From contig NZ_ATZA01000043.1 in NCBI RefSeq assembly GCF_000427965.1, positions 1-50,695 of the forward strand: a stretch of 50,695 nt of DNA, given 5' to 3'. Made by a program: the position numbers and the translations under genes. Below, piece by piece: positions 1 to 6,641 of the stretch (position 1 is the first letter of the stretch; every line of letters starts with the position of its first letter). Source of the stretch: Olivibacter sitiensis DSM 17696 (lineage in GTDB: Bacteria > Bacteroidota > Bacteroidia > Sphingobacteriales > Sphingobacteriaceae). Under the pieces are notes generated by a model. That model ran no database searches, was not told the origin of the DNA, and saw only the letters and a program-made list of their open reading frames with translations.

Positions 1-219
1 ATCTACACCACCAATACGATCGAGGGGTTCCATCGCCAAGTCCGTAAGGTCACAAAAACTAAAGGTGCCTTCACCTCAGATATGGCGTTATTGAAACTGA
101 TCTATTTAGCACATAAAAACATTAAGAAGAAATGGACGATGCCACTGGCCAATTGGGGAACAACGGCACAGAAATTAGCGATTTGGTTTCCGGGAAGAAT
201 GGTCTTAGATTTGCAATAA
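1..219 (+). CDS. IS256-family transposase, C-terminal 72 residues (5' end outside window)
   Basis: The frame is open from base 1 and stops at 217-219. The residues include IEGFHRQVRKVTKTKGAF, which is typical of the last catalytic block of IS256/Mutator-type DDE transposases, where the final acidic residue (here E in NTIEGF) completes the triad. These enzymes move their insertion sequence by cut-and-paste or copy-paste. The gene is followed by a perfect palindrome and a terminal inverted repeat, so this is the intact right end of an element. Only the end of the protein is visible, so I cannot tell whether the whole gene is active. Confidence 0.88.
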   Translation: MYTTNTIEGFHRQVRKVTKTKGAFTSDMALLKLIYLAHKNIKKKWTMPLANWGTTAQKLAIWFPGRMVLDLQ

Positions 220-224
220 GAAAA

Positions 225-264
225 ATGGCTCAATTACCGCCCCGCGGGGCGGTAATTGAGCCAT
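225..264. terminator. 40-bp perfect palindrome after the transposase stop
   Basis: Bases 225-244 are the exact reverse complement of 245-264. The GC-rich centre and position 6 bp past the stop codon fit a terminator or a hairpin that shields the element from read-through. There is no strong T run on either side. Confidence 0.6.
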
Positions 265-289
265 TGACACAGTTTGTTTTACACTCCCC
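265..289. repeat. Right terminal inverted repeat of the IS256-family element
   Basis: The word TGACACAGTTTGTTTTACAC begins at 265. It closely resembles IS256-family ends (the GACACAGTTTATTTTACAC type) and sits directly beyond the palindrome. The left end and the target duplication lie outside the window. Confidence 0.65.
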
Positions 290-329
290 AGGATAAAGGA
301 GACGACCACCATCAGTCTCTTCAATTTTT

Positions 330-869
330 TTATCTTTTTGATTTGATGTACATGTTATTTCTTCCTTTTTTAGTCGACACCTCTAAAGAATTCCCGACCA
401 TACCCAATAGAACAGAGGATACTTTGGAACTCAAATCATCGTCTTTCTTTGATATTAGGCCTTTCTCTTCGAGTCTTTCTATAACCTTACTAGTTCCTTT
501 TTCCGTGCGAAAAAAATCTTCTTCTAAATGCAGTTCCCTAATGCTTTTTGTCAATTGCAATCGATCCTGTCTTTCAGGAGGCAAAGGGAAAAGAGGTCCA
601 ATTCCAATGGATATGTTAAATAAATCAGGAAGGGGATAATCGAGTGTTTTTGCGTATTCTAGGTAATAGTTGATATCGGTGCTCTTAACTTGCTCCATAT
701 CAATAATTGTTGATTTTGAAAAACCTGTCATTGACTCCACGTCGTTAGTCGACAGCTGTAATTCTTCCCGACGCTCTTGCAAACGCTTTCCTAACTCTTC
801 CGTTGCACCAGGAATTCTATGCCTCTTTTTCTTTGGTTTATTTTCGGATGATTCTTCTTGCATCGTCAA
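330..869 (-). CDS. XRE-type helix-turn-helix protein
   Basis: 179 residues (or 177 from the second Met). After a basic N-terminus, residues about 25-75 contain LGKRLQERREELQLSTNDVESMTGFSKSTIIDME, which reads as a Cro/C1-type HTH: helix, turn, recognition helix and the conserved E. The remainder (about 80-179) is a charged helical tail of unknown function. It resembles in style the other HTH protein at 6642-7193. It is probably a DNA-binding regulator of an accessory element. It lies between the IS256 end and an old transposase remnant, with no operon partner. Confidence 0.75.
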   Translation of the reverse strand: MTMQEESSENKPKKKRHRIPGATEELGKRLQERREELQLSTNDVESMTGFSKSTIIDMEQVKSTDINYYLEYAKTLDYPLPDLFNISIGIGPLFPLPPERQDRLQLTKSIRELHLEEDFFRTEKGTSKVIERLEEKGLISKKDDDLSSKVSSVLLGMVGNSLEVSTKKGRNNMYIKSKR

Positions 870-995
870 ACAAACACAATTCCTATATTTAATAAGGGTG
901 TTAACTAACTACCTTGATTTGGATATATGGATTAAAATATTTACTTTAGCATCACTAAATAGAGAAATGAATTAAACCCAAATTATTCATTAGAA

Positions 996-1275
996 TCATC
1001 CTGGCCTTAACCGATATTGATCCAATCTTGTCCACAAAGAGGCAATCCAGCCTCTTCGGTTCATTTGCAGTGCCATATTGAAGATAAGTTTATTTCCATC
1101 TTCTTTAAAGTACGTTGGTATAGCCAGCATTTTATGCCTTAATGTGGAAAGCCGCCGTTTGATTTTCTCATTGATAATCACTTTCTTGAAGAGGCTAAGT
1201 ATGTTATGGGCGATCATTATGAAGTGCAACGATGCTTCCGTGGTACAGCCTCCATACCTCTGCTGCCGGTAGGGT
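996..1275 (-). pseudogene. Transposase remnant, C-terminal end (IS4/IS1380-like)
   Basis: Reading leftward, the frame gives TTEASLHFIMIAHNILSLFKK then RRLSTLRHKMLAIPTYF and a tail NMALQMNRRGWIASLW. This matches the C-terminal region of DDE transposases of the IS4/IS1380 group (an AHNLLSLF-like helix followed by a TLR.K..A segment). The catalytic domain is missing, and the frame begins abruptly just upstream of the next gene. I read it as the left-over tail of a deleted insertion sequence. Confidence 0.6.
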
Positions 1276-1325
1276 TGAATCGGTTATATAACATAGGCAG
1301 TATAGGCATAATCGGCTGGAATGGT

Positions 1326-1333
1326 TATCTTTG
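1326..1333 (+). promoter_or_regulatory. TAnnTTTG -7 box of the Rpn-like gene
   Basis: TATCTTTG matches the Bacteroidota -7 consensus TAnnTTTG and lies 25 bp before the ATG at 1358. No clear TTTG -33 box is present at the usual distance. Confidence 0.45.
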
Positions 1334-1357
1334 TGCTATACCAAACCGATAATTATA

Positions 1358-2287
1358 ATGGCCGCGCCAAAACGGGACGACGCACTTTGGAAATCCATAT
1401 TGGAAACCGTCTTCAGGGAGTTCCTCCTGTTCTTTTACCCCAATGCAGGGGAAATCTTCGACTTTTCCAAGGGATTTGTATATCTGGACAAGGAGTTTGA
1501 TACCCTGTTCCCGCCCGAGGAGGGCAACAACAAGGGCGTGCGCTTCGTGGACAAGCTTGTAAAGGTATACCTAAGGGACGGCACGGAGCAGTTCATATTG
1601 GCGCACATCGAGGTACAGTCGCAAAAGGGAAAGAATGACCTGGAGGAACGCATGTTCCGGTATTACTACCTGGTGAGGGACAAGTACAAGGTGCCCATCA
1701 CCGCCATAGCCATACTGGCCGATGGCAACCGCAGCTACCATCCCACGGAGCACGTGGAGGGCTTTCTCAATACGCAGCTAATATACAGGTTCGATACCTA
1801 CAAGATTATCGGGCAGGACGAGGCCGCCCTACGTGCCAACCCCAACCCCTTTGCCGTATGCGTGCTTACGGCCCTGCTGGCATTGAAGCGCAGGGGCGCG
1901 GACGACAACGAGCTAAAGGCCATGAAGCACGACCTGTACGACCAGATGATGCGCAGGAAGATGGACAGGGAGAAGAGACATGCCCTATACGCCTTTCTAA
2001 CTTATTTCGTGCGTTTTGAAAAAAAGGAAATGTTCGCTATCTTTGAAACTGAAATTAAGGAAAAACTAGGAAAGGAGGATCCAATGGGAATCACGGAATA
2101 TTTATTGGACAGGGCCAAGAAAGAGGGCTCGGAAAAAGAACGTGCCAAGGCCGAGGCCGAGAAACGCAATATAGTAGCCAATCTAATCCAGCAATTGGGC
2201 TTGGATGACGAGGCAGCCGCCGGCATTGCCGAAGTCTCCATTGACTTCGTCCAAAAAGTCCGCTCCGACTTGGACAAAAAGAAATAG
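1358..2287 (+). CDS. Rpn-family PD-(D/E)XK nuclease-like protein
   Basis: 309 residues from the ATG at 1358; the longer upstream frame adds only unconvincing residues. The region around residues 65-87 has D65 and then E85-V-Q87 in a beta-strand context (AHIEVQSQ). This is the D...ExQ pattern of the PD-(D/E)XK fold in the recombination-promoting nuclease (Rpn) / transposase-like family. The C-terminal third is basic and coiled (KERAKAEAEKR) and ends in a short helical module common in this family. Family members cut DNA and raise recombination, or are reported as phage-defence nucleases; the role here is inferred. It shares its 3' flank with the gene at 3284-4177, showing that the two loci recombined or duplicated downstream of the nuclease. 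Confidence 0.8.
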   Translation: MAAPKRDDALWKSILETVFREFLLFFYPNAGEIFDFSKGFVYLDKEFDTLFPPEEGNNKGVRFVDKLVKVYLRDGTEQFILAHIEVQSQKGKNDLEERMFRYYYLVRDKYKVPITAIAILADGNRSYHPTEHVEGFLNTQLIYRFDTYKIIGQDEAALRANPNPFAVCVLTALLALKRRGADDNELKAMKHDLYDQMMRRKMDREKRHALYAFLTYFVRFEKKEMFAIFETEIKEKLGKEDPMGITEYLLDRAKKEGSEKERAKAEAEKRNIVANLIQQLGLDDEAAAGIAEVSIDFVQKVRSDLDKKK

Positions 2288-2548
2288 CCCACCACAACAT
2301 ATTTTTATAGGAACGCCTTTTCGTGGATAGCGAAAAGGCGTTCCTATTTGTATTAACGTTAAGGGTAGCTTGGATTGCTCCTGTTAATAATCTCCATCAC
2401 TTTCCCTTTTTCAACCCCACTACCCTTAAAAAGCACCTTAAACAATTCCCCAGATTCTTTATCCGCTGCCATTTCAATGAGCGCAAGCTCATAGGTTTCG
2501 ATTTTGTCAATGCCCAATTTTGTCAAGCGATAGAGCCTATCCCTTTTT
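2282..2548. repeat. Direct repeat, copy 1 (pairs with 4172-4438)
   Basis: About 267 bp from the last codons of the first nuclease gene, through the hairpin, into the convergent small gene. It is nearly identical to 4172-4438, with only a few substitutions and one single-base deletion in copy 2. Confidence 0.9.
2307..2347. terminator. Bidirectional terminator hairpin
   Basis: A perfect 17-bp stem (2307-2323 with 2331-2347) and a 7-nt loop lie between convergent genes. A T run (2302-2306) serves the leftward gene and a short T tract follows on the right. An identical hairpin lies at 4197-4237. Confidence 0.85.
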
Positions 2549-2691
2549 ATTCCGGTTCGGTATGAAAGAATGTCAAGATTGAAACCCTCTAGCGAGGATA
2601 CGAGCTTTCCAGTTTCGGAAGTGTCTTCCCTGATGTTTTTCGAAAGCGATTTTTCGGTGTATGCATGAAGTGATTTTTGTTTCTGATTCAC
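2359..2691 (-). CDS. Small protein, possible HTH, convergent with the nuclease gene
   Basis: 110 residues with a GTG start at 2691; no in-frame ATG lies before an upstream stop. Residues about 38-72 (LDILSYRTGIKRDRLYRLTKLGIDKIETYELALIEMAA) have the spacing of a Cro-like helix-turn-helix, but I do not recognise a named family. It is encoded 53 bp after the 56-residue gene at 2744-2914 on the same strand, so the two are probably one transcript. A decayed second copy of its 3' half lies at 4249-4438, always tail-to-tail with an Rpn-like nuclease. It may be a regulator or antidote for the nuclease; that is inference from gene pairing only. Confidence 0.55.
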   Translation of the reverse strand: MNQKQKSLHAYTEKSLSKNIREDTSETGKLVSSLEGFNLDILSYRTGIKRDRLYRLTKLGIDKIETYELALIEMAADKESGELFKVLFKGSGVEKGKVMEIINRSNPSYP

Positions 2692-2743
2692 TACGATATC
2701 TGTAGTAAATCCCTATTATGTTTCCAACATAATACGCAACAGG

Positions 2744-2914
2744 TTAAATGCCCAAACGGCTTTTGCGTTCTTTCAACAGTTCTTTTGGAAAGCCATGTTT
2801 GTCCAAAAAAGCCTTGGACTGGCGAGCCTTGTTTATGAAATAGGGGTCGTTGCCATGGTCCCTCATGTCGGCCACGATGATGTCTTTTTCCTGTTTTTCT
2901 TTTTTGTGGCTCAT
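2744..2914 (-). CDS. 56-residue protein with strong ribosome binding site
   Basis: The ATG at 2914 is preceded by GAAGGAGGTTTT, a near-perfect Shine-Dalgarno sequence, which is unusual in this window and is the main reason to call this short gene. The product begins MSHKKEKQEKDIIVADMRD and ends in a basic helix (FPKELLKERKSRLGI). It is highly charged, with no membrane segment and no motif I recognise. It lies upstream of the possible HTH gene at 2359-2691 on the same strand. The product is probably a small DNA- or RNA-binding or antitoxin-like protein, but that is a guess. Confidence 0.6.
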   Translation of the reverse strand: MSHKKEKQEKDIIVADMRDHGNDPYFINKARQSKAFLDKHGFPKELLKERKSRLGI

Positions 2915-3251
2915 AAAACCTCCTTCAAAATAAAAGTAATCAATTATTTACGCATCACAATAAACGCTTCAAAGTTTATGTTCTTCTCAAATCTTTTCCA
3001 TTCACCTTTATGGAAGCCATAAACGTTCACGATTTCAGCTACCTCATCCAAGTGCGTAGTGATGCCCATTTGATATAGGCGTGTACGCGCAGGCGTACTG
3101 CCCTTTCCGTCACTATTGCTTGGGGGTGCTGCTCTATGAAATCCACCACGGTTTTTGCCACCATGGCCAAAACCTTTTTTTGTCTTGATATTACTTATCG
3201 ACAATTCCTGAATTTTATCTAAAAATATTAGTATTATCGTCTCGAAACATG
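2915..3251. other. Intergenic stretch with a weak leftward frame
   Basis: No convincing gene. A leftward frame ends at 2944 (last residues GEWKRFEKNINFEAFIVMRK). It looks like a plausible protein C-terminus, but it has no ribosome site and its 5' part overlaps the start of the nuclease gene. It may be the tail of a deleted gene. Confidence 0.35.
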
Positions 3252-3259
3252 TATATTTG
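3252..3259 (+). promoter_or_regulatory. TAnnTTTG -7 box of the second nuclease gene
   Basis: TATATTTG matches the Bacteroidota -7 consensus and lies 25 bp before the ATG at 3284, the same spacing as the box of the first nuclease gene. Confidence 0.5.
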
Positions 3260-3283
3260 GCTGACAATCTAATCATTGACCGT

Positions 3284-4177
3284 ATGGCAAAGCAAGCTAC
3301 CAAGAGCAGATATATCGACTTGACCACCGACTTCGGATTTAAAAGGGTGTTCGGCACGGAGCCCAATCGGAAATTACTTATAGCTTTCCTTAACGCGATT
3401 TTCCGTGGCCGTAAAGAGATAGTCAAGTTGACCTACAACAAAAACGAGCACGTGGGCGATACCGAGGAAATCGGCGGCGTCATATTCGACCTTACCTGCA
3501 CGGCGAGCAATGGCGAAAAGTTCATTATAGAAGTGCAGCGCAGCGCACAGGTCAACTTCATCAAGCGGACGCTCTACTACGGTAGCAAGCTCATAACAGA
3601 CCAAGCACCCAAGGGCAGGCGCAGGGAATGGGGCTACGGTATCAGCGAGGTATACGTCATCGTGCTGATGGACGGCTTCCCCATGCCAGATGACGATAGC
3701 GAGGGACGGTACCTGCACGATATCTGCCTATGCAACAGGGATACCGGAAAAGTTTTTTACTATGACCTTGGTTTTATTTATCTGGAATTGGTTAACTTTG
3801 TAAAGGAGGAATCCGAGTTGGAGTCTTATCTGGACGGCTGGCTCTTCGTATTGAAGAACATGGGCAAGCTGGACAGGATACCGCTCTATCTACGGAAGCC
3901 CATATTCGAGAAATTGTTTGACATAGCTGAATACAGCAAACTGACAAAGGAGGAAAAAGACATGTACGATACCAGTTTAAAACAGAAATGGGATAACAAG
4001 GCCGTGTTGGACTATGCAGTTAGCGAGGCTGTTAAGGAAGAACGTGCCAGGGCAGAAGCTGAAATTTTGACCGAGAAACGCAAGATAGCCTTGGAGTTCA
4101 AGAACCTTGGAGTGGCTATTGCCGATATTGCCAAGGCCACGGGTTTGACCATTGAGGAAGTGGAAAAACTCAAATAG
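3284..4177 (+). CDS. PD-(D/E)XK nuclease family transposase (PF12784-like)
   Basis: 297 residues from the ATG at 3284 (MAKQATKSRYIDLTTDFGFK). The opening DLTTDFGFKRVFG, then D69 and E83-V-Q85 (FIIEVQR), and YGSKLITDQ are hallmarks of the Rpn-related PF12784 family. Its members keep the PD-(D/E)XK nuclease core and are often labelled transposases, though they act as DNA endonucleases. The C-terminus is charged and helical, with a closing IADIAKATGLTIEEVEKLK that reads like a small HTH or tail module. The protein core is not closely similar to the nuclease gene at 1358, yet the 3' flank is nearly identical, so the shared element is the tail region. Confidence 0.85.
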   Translation: MAKQATKSRYIDLTTDFGFKRVFGTEPNRKLLIAFLNAIFRGRKEIVKLTYNKNEHVGDTEEIGGVIFDLTCTASNGEKFIIEVQRSAQVNFIKRTLYYGSKLITDQAPKGRRREWGYGISEVYVIVLMDGFPMPDDDSEGRYLHDICLCNRDTGKVFYYDLGFIYLELVNFVKEESELESYLDGWLFVLKNMGKLDRIPLYLRKPIFEKLFDIAEYSKLTKEEKDMYDTSLKQKWDNKAVLDYAVSEAVKEERARAEAEILTEKRKIALEFKNLGVAIADIAKATGLTIEEVEKLK

Positions 4178-4196
4178 CCCACCACAACATATTTTT

Positions 4197-4237
4197 ATAG
4201 GAACGCCTTTTCGTGGATAGCGAAAAGGCGTTCCTAT
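4197..4237. terminator. Bidirectional terminator hairpin, copy 2
   Basis: The same perfect 17-bp stem and 7-nt loop as at 2307-2347, directly after the second nuclease gene. Confidence 0.85.
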
Positions 4238-4248
4238 TTGTACTAACG

Positions 4249-4438
4249 TCAAGGGTAGCTTGGATTGCTCCTGTTAATAATCTCCATCACTTTCCCTTTT
4301 TCAACCCCACTACCCTTAAAAACACCTTAAACAACTCCCCAGATTCTTTATCCGCTGCCATTTCAATGAGCGCAAGCTCATAGGTTTCGATTTTGTCAAT
4401 GCCCAATTTTGTCAAGCGATAGAGCCCATCCCTGTTTT
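4249..4438 (-). pseudogene. Decayed 3' half of a copy of the small possible-HTH gene
   Basis: The sequence corresponds to the gene at 2359-2691 from its middle to its stop. One base is missing near 4321 and the 5' half is replaced at about 4438 by unrelated sequence. It cannot encode the full protein. Confidence 0.8.
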
Positions 4439-4536
4439 ACCTATTCCAATAATAACTCACATCCCCAACCTTCTTCAACAATTCCCGCCCCTTTTCTGTC
4501 AAACGGTACATCTGCTTGCTGCTGTTTTGCGGCACA
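4437..4536 (-). pseudogene. Tail of a winged-helix regulator, fused to the repeat
   Basis: Reading leftward from about 4530, the frame gives DVPQNSSKQMYRLTEKGREL followed by LKKVGDVSYYWNR and a stop near 4437. This looks like the wing and last helix of a winged-helix domain, as found at the C-terminus of Fic-type or MarR/PadR-like proteins. The rest is missing. Its junction with the repeat copy marks a recombination point. Confidence 0.45.
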
Positions 4537-4547
4537 TCTATTACACA

Positions 4548-5174
4548 TTACGGCACAAAAAAATTGTCTTCCTGCCATTTCAATGGGTTGTCCACGATGT
4601 ATTGGGCGATGCGGTGGTAGGATGATTGGCTGCGTATGATGTGTTCGAAATAATTGCGTTGCCACAGGTGGTATATGTCCGTGTTTTGGCGCACCCATTT
4701 GGTTACCCCGATTTTGAATCCCCGTATCACCGACCCGATGGTGTTGGCCGGCGACCGTAGGGGCGAATCAACATTTGCCCCAAAATCATCGTCCGCCACA
4801 TAATCACCATTGGACGTATCCGTTGGACGTATGGAATCAATTGATTTCATATTTTCGGGCGAAAAATATTTGGGCGAAAAATATTTCGCCCCTACGGGTC
4901 CGGTCAATTCGATGATTCCATGCAGGTGATTCGGCATGATGACGTATTCGTGCAACACCACGTTTGGGAAATGTTCGGGGATTTCCGCCCAACATCCGTG
5001 TGCCACATTTCCCGCATCGTTCAATACCATTTCCCCATCCACCACATCGCCAAACAGACACCGCCTATTCTGTACGCATATAGTGACAAAATACAATCCC
5101 GCCTGGGAATAATCATATCCTTTCAACCGGATGCTGCGCCTGTTCAGTTTGCGTTTCATCTTTGTTTGTTTCAC
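4548..5174 (-). CDS. REP-associated tyrosine transposase (Y1/HUH family)
   Basis: 208 residues. The HUH motif is present as PNHLHG (H83, H85), after the strand GLYFVTICVQNR, with a tyrosine-bearing helix near the end (SYHRIAQYIVDNPLKW, Y186 and Y192). This is the TnpA_REP/RayT layout: single-strand nicking at REP hairpins, usually one copy per genome and domesticated. Residues 97-106 are a tandem KYFSP-KYFSP, encoded by a 15-bp duplication that also forms a REP-like hairpin inside the gene. The start at 5174 lies 4 bp from the stop of the XRE gene upstream, so the two are co-transcribed and the XRE protein may control it. Confidence 0.85.
   Translation of the reverse strand: MKQTKMKRKLNRRSIRLKGYDYSQAGLYFVTICVQNRRCLFGDVVDGEMVLNDAGNVAHGCWAEIPEHFPNVVLHEYVIMPNHLHGIIELTGPVGAKYFSPKYFSPENMKSIDSIRPTDTSNGDYVADDDFGANVDSPLRSPANTIGSVIRGFKIGVTKWVRQNTDIYHLWQRNYFEHIIRSQSSYHRIAQYIVDNPLKWQEDNFFVP
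4857..4891. repeat. 15-bp tandem duplication with REP-like hairpin inside the transposase gene
   Basis: GGGCGAAAAATATTT occurs at 4857-4871 and again at 4872-4886. The second copy continues into a palindrome, 4872-4891, with an 8-bp stem and a 4-nt loop. Related GGGGCGAA words also occur near 4759. Confidence 0.75.
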
Positions 5175-5178
5175 ACCA

Positions 5179-5394
5179 CTACACCACCTCCTCTAGGTCT
5201 TTCCCTAGCGCCTTGCACACTTCCAACAGGGAAGATAGCATGTAGTCTACACGGGCGTTTTCCATCTTGCTTATTTTGGCGGCATTAACGGAACACCTGT
5301 TGGCCACATCTTCTTGACTCCACTCCCTTTCTTCGCGAAATTTCCTGATGTTTTTACCTATCGTGATGTATTGTTTGGCAAATTCTTCTTTCAT
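5179..5394 (-). CDS. XRE-family HTH regulator, 71 residues
   Basis: The start MKEEFAKQY at 5394 is chosen; the longer frame would run through the operator palindrome. A Cro/C1-type HTH fills residues about 10-65 (IGKNIRKFREEREWSQEDVANRCSVNAAKISKMENAR). The protein is little more than the DNA-binding domain. A 28-bp perfect palindrome lies 30 bp upstream and overlaps the -33 region of an outward promoter, fitting autoregulation. The REP-type transposase follows after 4 bp, so the regulator probably limits transposase expression or a divergent transcript. Confidence 0.85.
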   Translation of the reverse strand: MKEEFAKQYITIGKNIRKFREEREWSQEDVANRCSVNAAKISKMENARVDYMLSSLLEVCKALGKDLEEVV

Positions 5395-5423
5395 GAGAAG
5401 AAATGTCGCAGCTTTTATTAAAA

Positions 5424-5451
5424 TATTTATTGTCAATATTGACAATAAATA
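5424..5451. promoter_or_regulatory. 28-bp perfect palindrome, probable operator of the XRE gene
   Basis: Bases 5424-5437 are the exact reverse complement of 5438-5451, centred on CAATATTG. It lies between the XRE start (5394) and the rightward -7 box at 5462, so a bound dimer could block both directions. Confidence 0.75.
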
Positions 5452-5469
5452 AAATAATCTCTATATTTG
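5439..5469 (+). promoter_or_regulatory. Rightward promoter diverging from the XRE gene
   Basis: TTGA at 5439, 19 nt, then TATATTTG at 5462, a good match to the Bacteroidota pattern TTTG-N19-TAnnTTTG. No clear gene follows; the transcript would enter the structured-RNA candidate at 5611. Confidence 0.5.
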
Positions 5470-5610
5470 CTTCAATGCTAAACGAAATGCATATGAAACA
5501 GTAAATTTCAGTAAGTAATAAGTTAGAAATTAAAGAGTCTCGACCCAAGTCTGACAATTATTTTGAACTCGAGACGGTGGTAATATATGCCCATATCTAG
5601 GGTAAAGTGC

Positions 5611-5746
5611 TATCTTTGTGCTTTGCTATAGGTATTGGGCTCTGCCGTGATCCATCGTTCAAACGTCAGACACTTGGGGATGGGGAGTGGAGCCCTTGTC
5701 TATAGCAGAGCACATTTCCTTTCCTGAGGCTCGCCAATAAGCGAGC
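5611..5746 (+). ncRNA. Structured RNA candidate A
   Basis: A TATCTTTG -7 box (5611-5618) is followed by a long closing stem: 5618-5631 pairs with 5700-5713 over 14 bp with one G-U. Inside, GGGCTC (5637-5642) can pair with GAGCCC (5690-5695). A small GCTCGC/GCGAGC hairpin follows (5729-5746). The core TGGGCTCTGCCGTG is shared with candidate B at 7370-7490, which differs in the outer stem. No open frame occupies it. I do not recognise the family; it may be a leader or small RNA tied to the TlpA-like gene that follows each copy. Confidence 0.45.
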
Positions 5747-5838
5747 AAATGAACAACCAAACCAAAAAACAATTCTTACGCAACCTTATTTCCGCCCCCG
5801 AGTAGGAGGAAAGCCAAAAGCTGGTATATATGGTGCTA

Positions 5839-5882
5839 TTTGAGATTTCTCGACTGCACTTTGTTTCGCTCGAAATGACGAG
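5839..5882. repeat. REP-like interspersed repeat
   Basis: The stretch GAGATTTCTCGACTGCAC ... GCTCGAAATGACGAG is a partly palindromic element of a kind widely scattered in Bacteroidota genomes. It lies within the decayed module before the TlpA pseudogene. Confidence 0.5.
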
Positions 5883-6140
5883 CTATTAGCTTTTGGCCTT
5901 ATCCATCCTTCAGCAAATGGGGCCCCGACAGCTGAACGATTTTTCCTAGTAATTCAATTTTTAAATGAATAATCTAAATCGTTACAGAAATGAAGCTTTT
6001 TACAAGCGTCAGGGGACAACTATTTGCCTTATTTCAGACGCTATATATATGGGCAATCTGCCAAAGGCGGACGGCCCAACAACAATTGGCTATTGGCCTT
6101 TTGCTCCATTTAAACCGTGCCTTGCAATGTACAGACGTAA

Positions 6141-6160
6141 GATCTTACGTCTCTACGCAC
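6141..6160. repeat. 20-bp perfect palindrome (REP-like)
   Basis: AGACGTAAGATCTTACGTCT is its own reverse complement. Similar GAGACGCAAT-type palindromes occur near 7770, so it belongs to a dispersed REP-like family. Confidence 0.6.
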
Positions 6161-6270
6161 AACGTAAAACTCACCCCGTTCCTCACGGCCTTCGCTCATA
6201 GGTCTACTGGAGGGTCTGTCTTGATACTAGCATCTTATGTCTTGATACTAACAACCTTGTTTGTGTGTCC

Positions 6271-6316
6271 GGCCGCGGCGCAGACTCCCGAGAACTCGGG
6301 AGTCTGCGCCGCGGCC
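6271..6316. repeat. 46-nt perfect hairpin inside the TlpA pseudogene
   Basis: A 22-bp perfect, very GC-rich stem (6271-6292 with 6295-6316) with a 2-nt AA centre. The intact paralogue has no counterpart, so it was inserted. Confidence 0.85.
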
Positions 6317-6603
6317 AAGAATTGTCAAGCAAAGAACAAACAACCAACAACTAAAAATAGGCGATGCCATACCCGAAATTCTGTGGAACCTGCCATTACA
6401 GGTGGTGAACCATCCGCCAACTGGCGGAAAGGATACCATTACCTTGAAGACTACCGGGGCAAGCTGATCATTTTGGATTTTGATATAGTGACGAAAGGTA
6501 CAAGCGACATGCGCACGCCAGTTGGGGAGGAGCTGAAATACAAGTCAAGCGCTAGAATTAACTCATCCCTATGCCATTTTCGGATTTCTAATTTGCTTTA
6601 CTT

Positions 6604-6630
6604 TTTGATATCACAAATTGTGATATCAAA
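6604..6630. promoter_or_regulatory. 27-bp near-perfect palindrome after the HTH gene
   Basis: TTTGATATCACAA, one A, then its reverse complement (6618-6630). It sits 12 bp beyond the stop of the leftward gene at 6642-7193, so it may act as its terminator hairpin or as a protein-binding site. Confidence 0.55.
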
Positions 6631-6641
6631 TTTGTAAGGAT

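Larger units (their letters stand above)
4172..4438. repeat. Direct repeat, copy 2 (pairs with 2282-2548)
   Basis: Copy 2 carries the same hairpin and the 3' half of the small convergent gene, but lacks one base within an A/G run near 4321, which shifts the frame. Confidence 0.9.
5990..6530 (+). pseudogene. Wrecked TlpA-like gene (paralogue of 7834-9201)
   Basis: Two frames between 6325 and 6530 reproduce pieces of the intact gene at 7834: LKIGDAIPEILWNLPLQVVN with DTITL, then, after a frame change, DYRGKLIILDFD. The thioredoxin CxxC segment and everything after it are gone. The part that should encode the signal peptide contains inserted repeats: an AGACGTAAGATCTTACGTCT palindrome, two copies of GTCTTGATACTA, and a 46-nt hairpin. 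The sequence from the RNA candidate through this wreck is therefore a decayed duplicate of the module at 7.3-8.1 kb. It cannot make a functional reductase. Confidence 0.75.

Noticed and set aside
2944-3426. 160-codon leftward frame
   Set aside because: Its 5' half is antisense to the nuclease gene and low-complexity; only the last 40-odd residues look protein-like.
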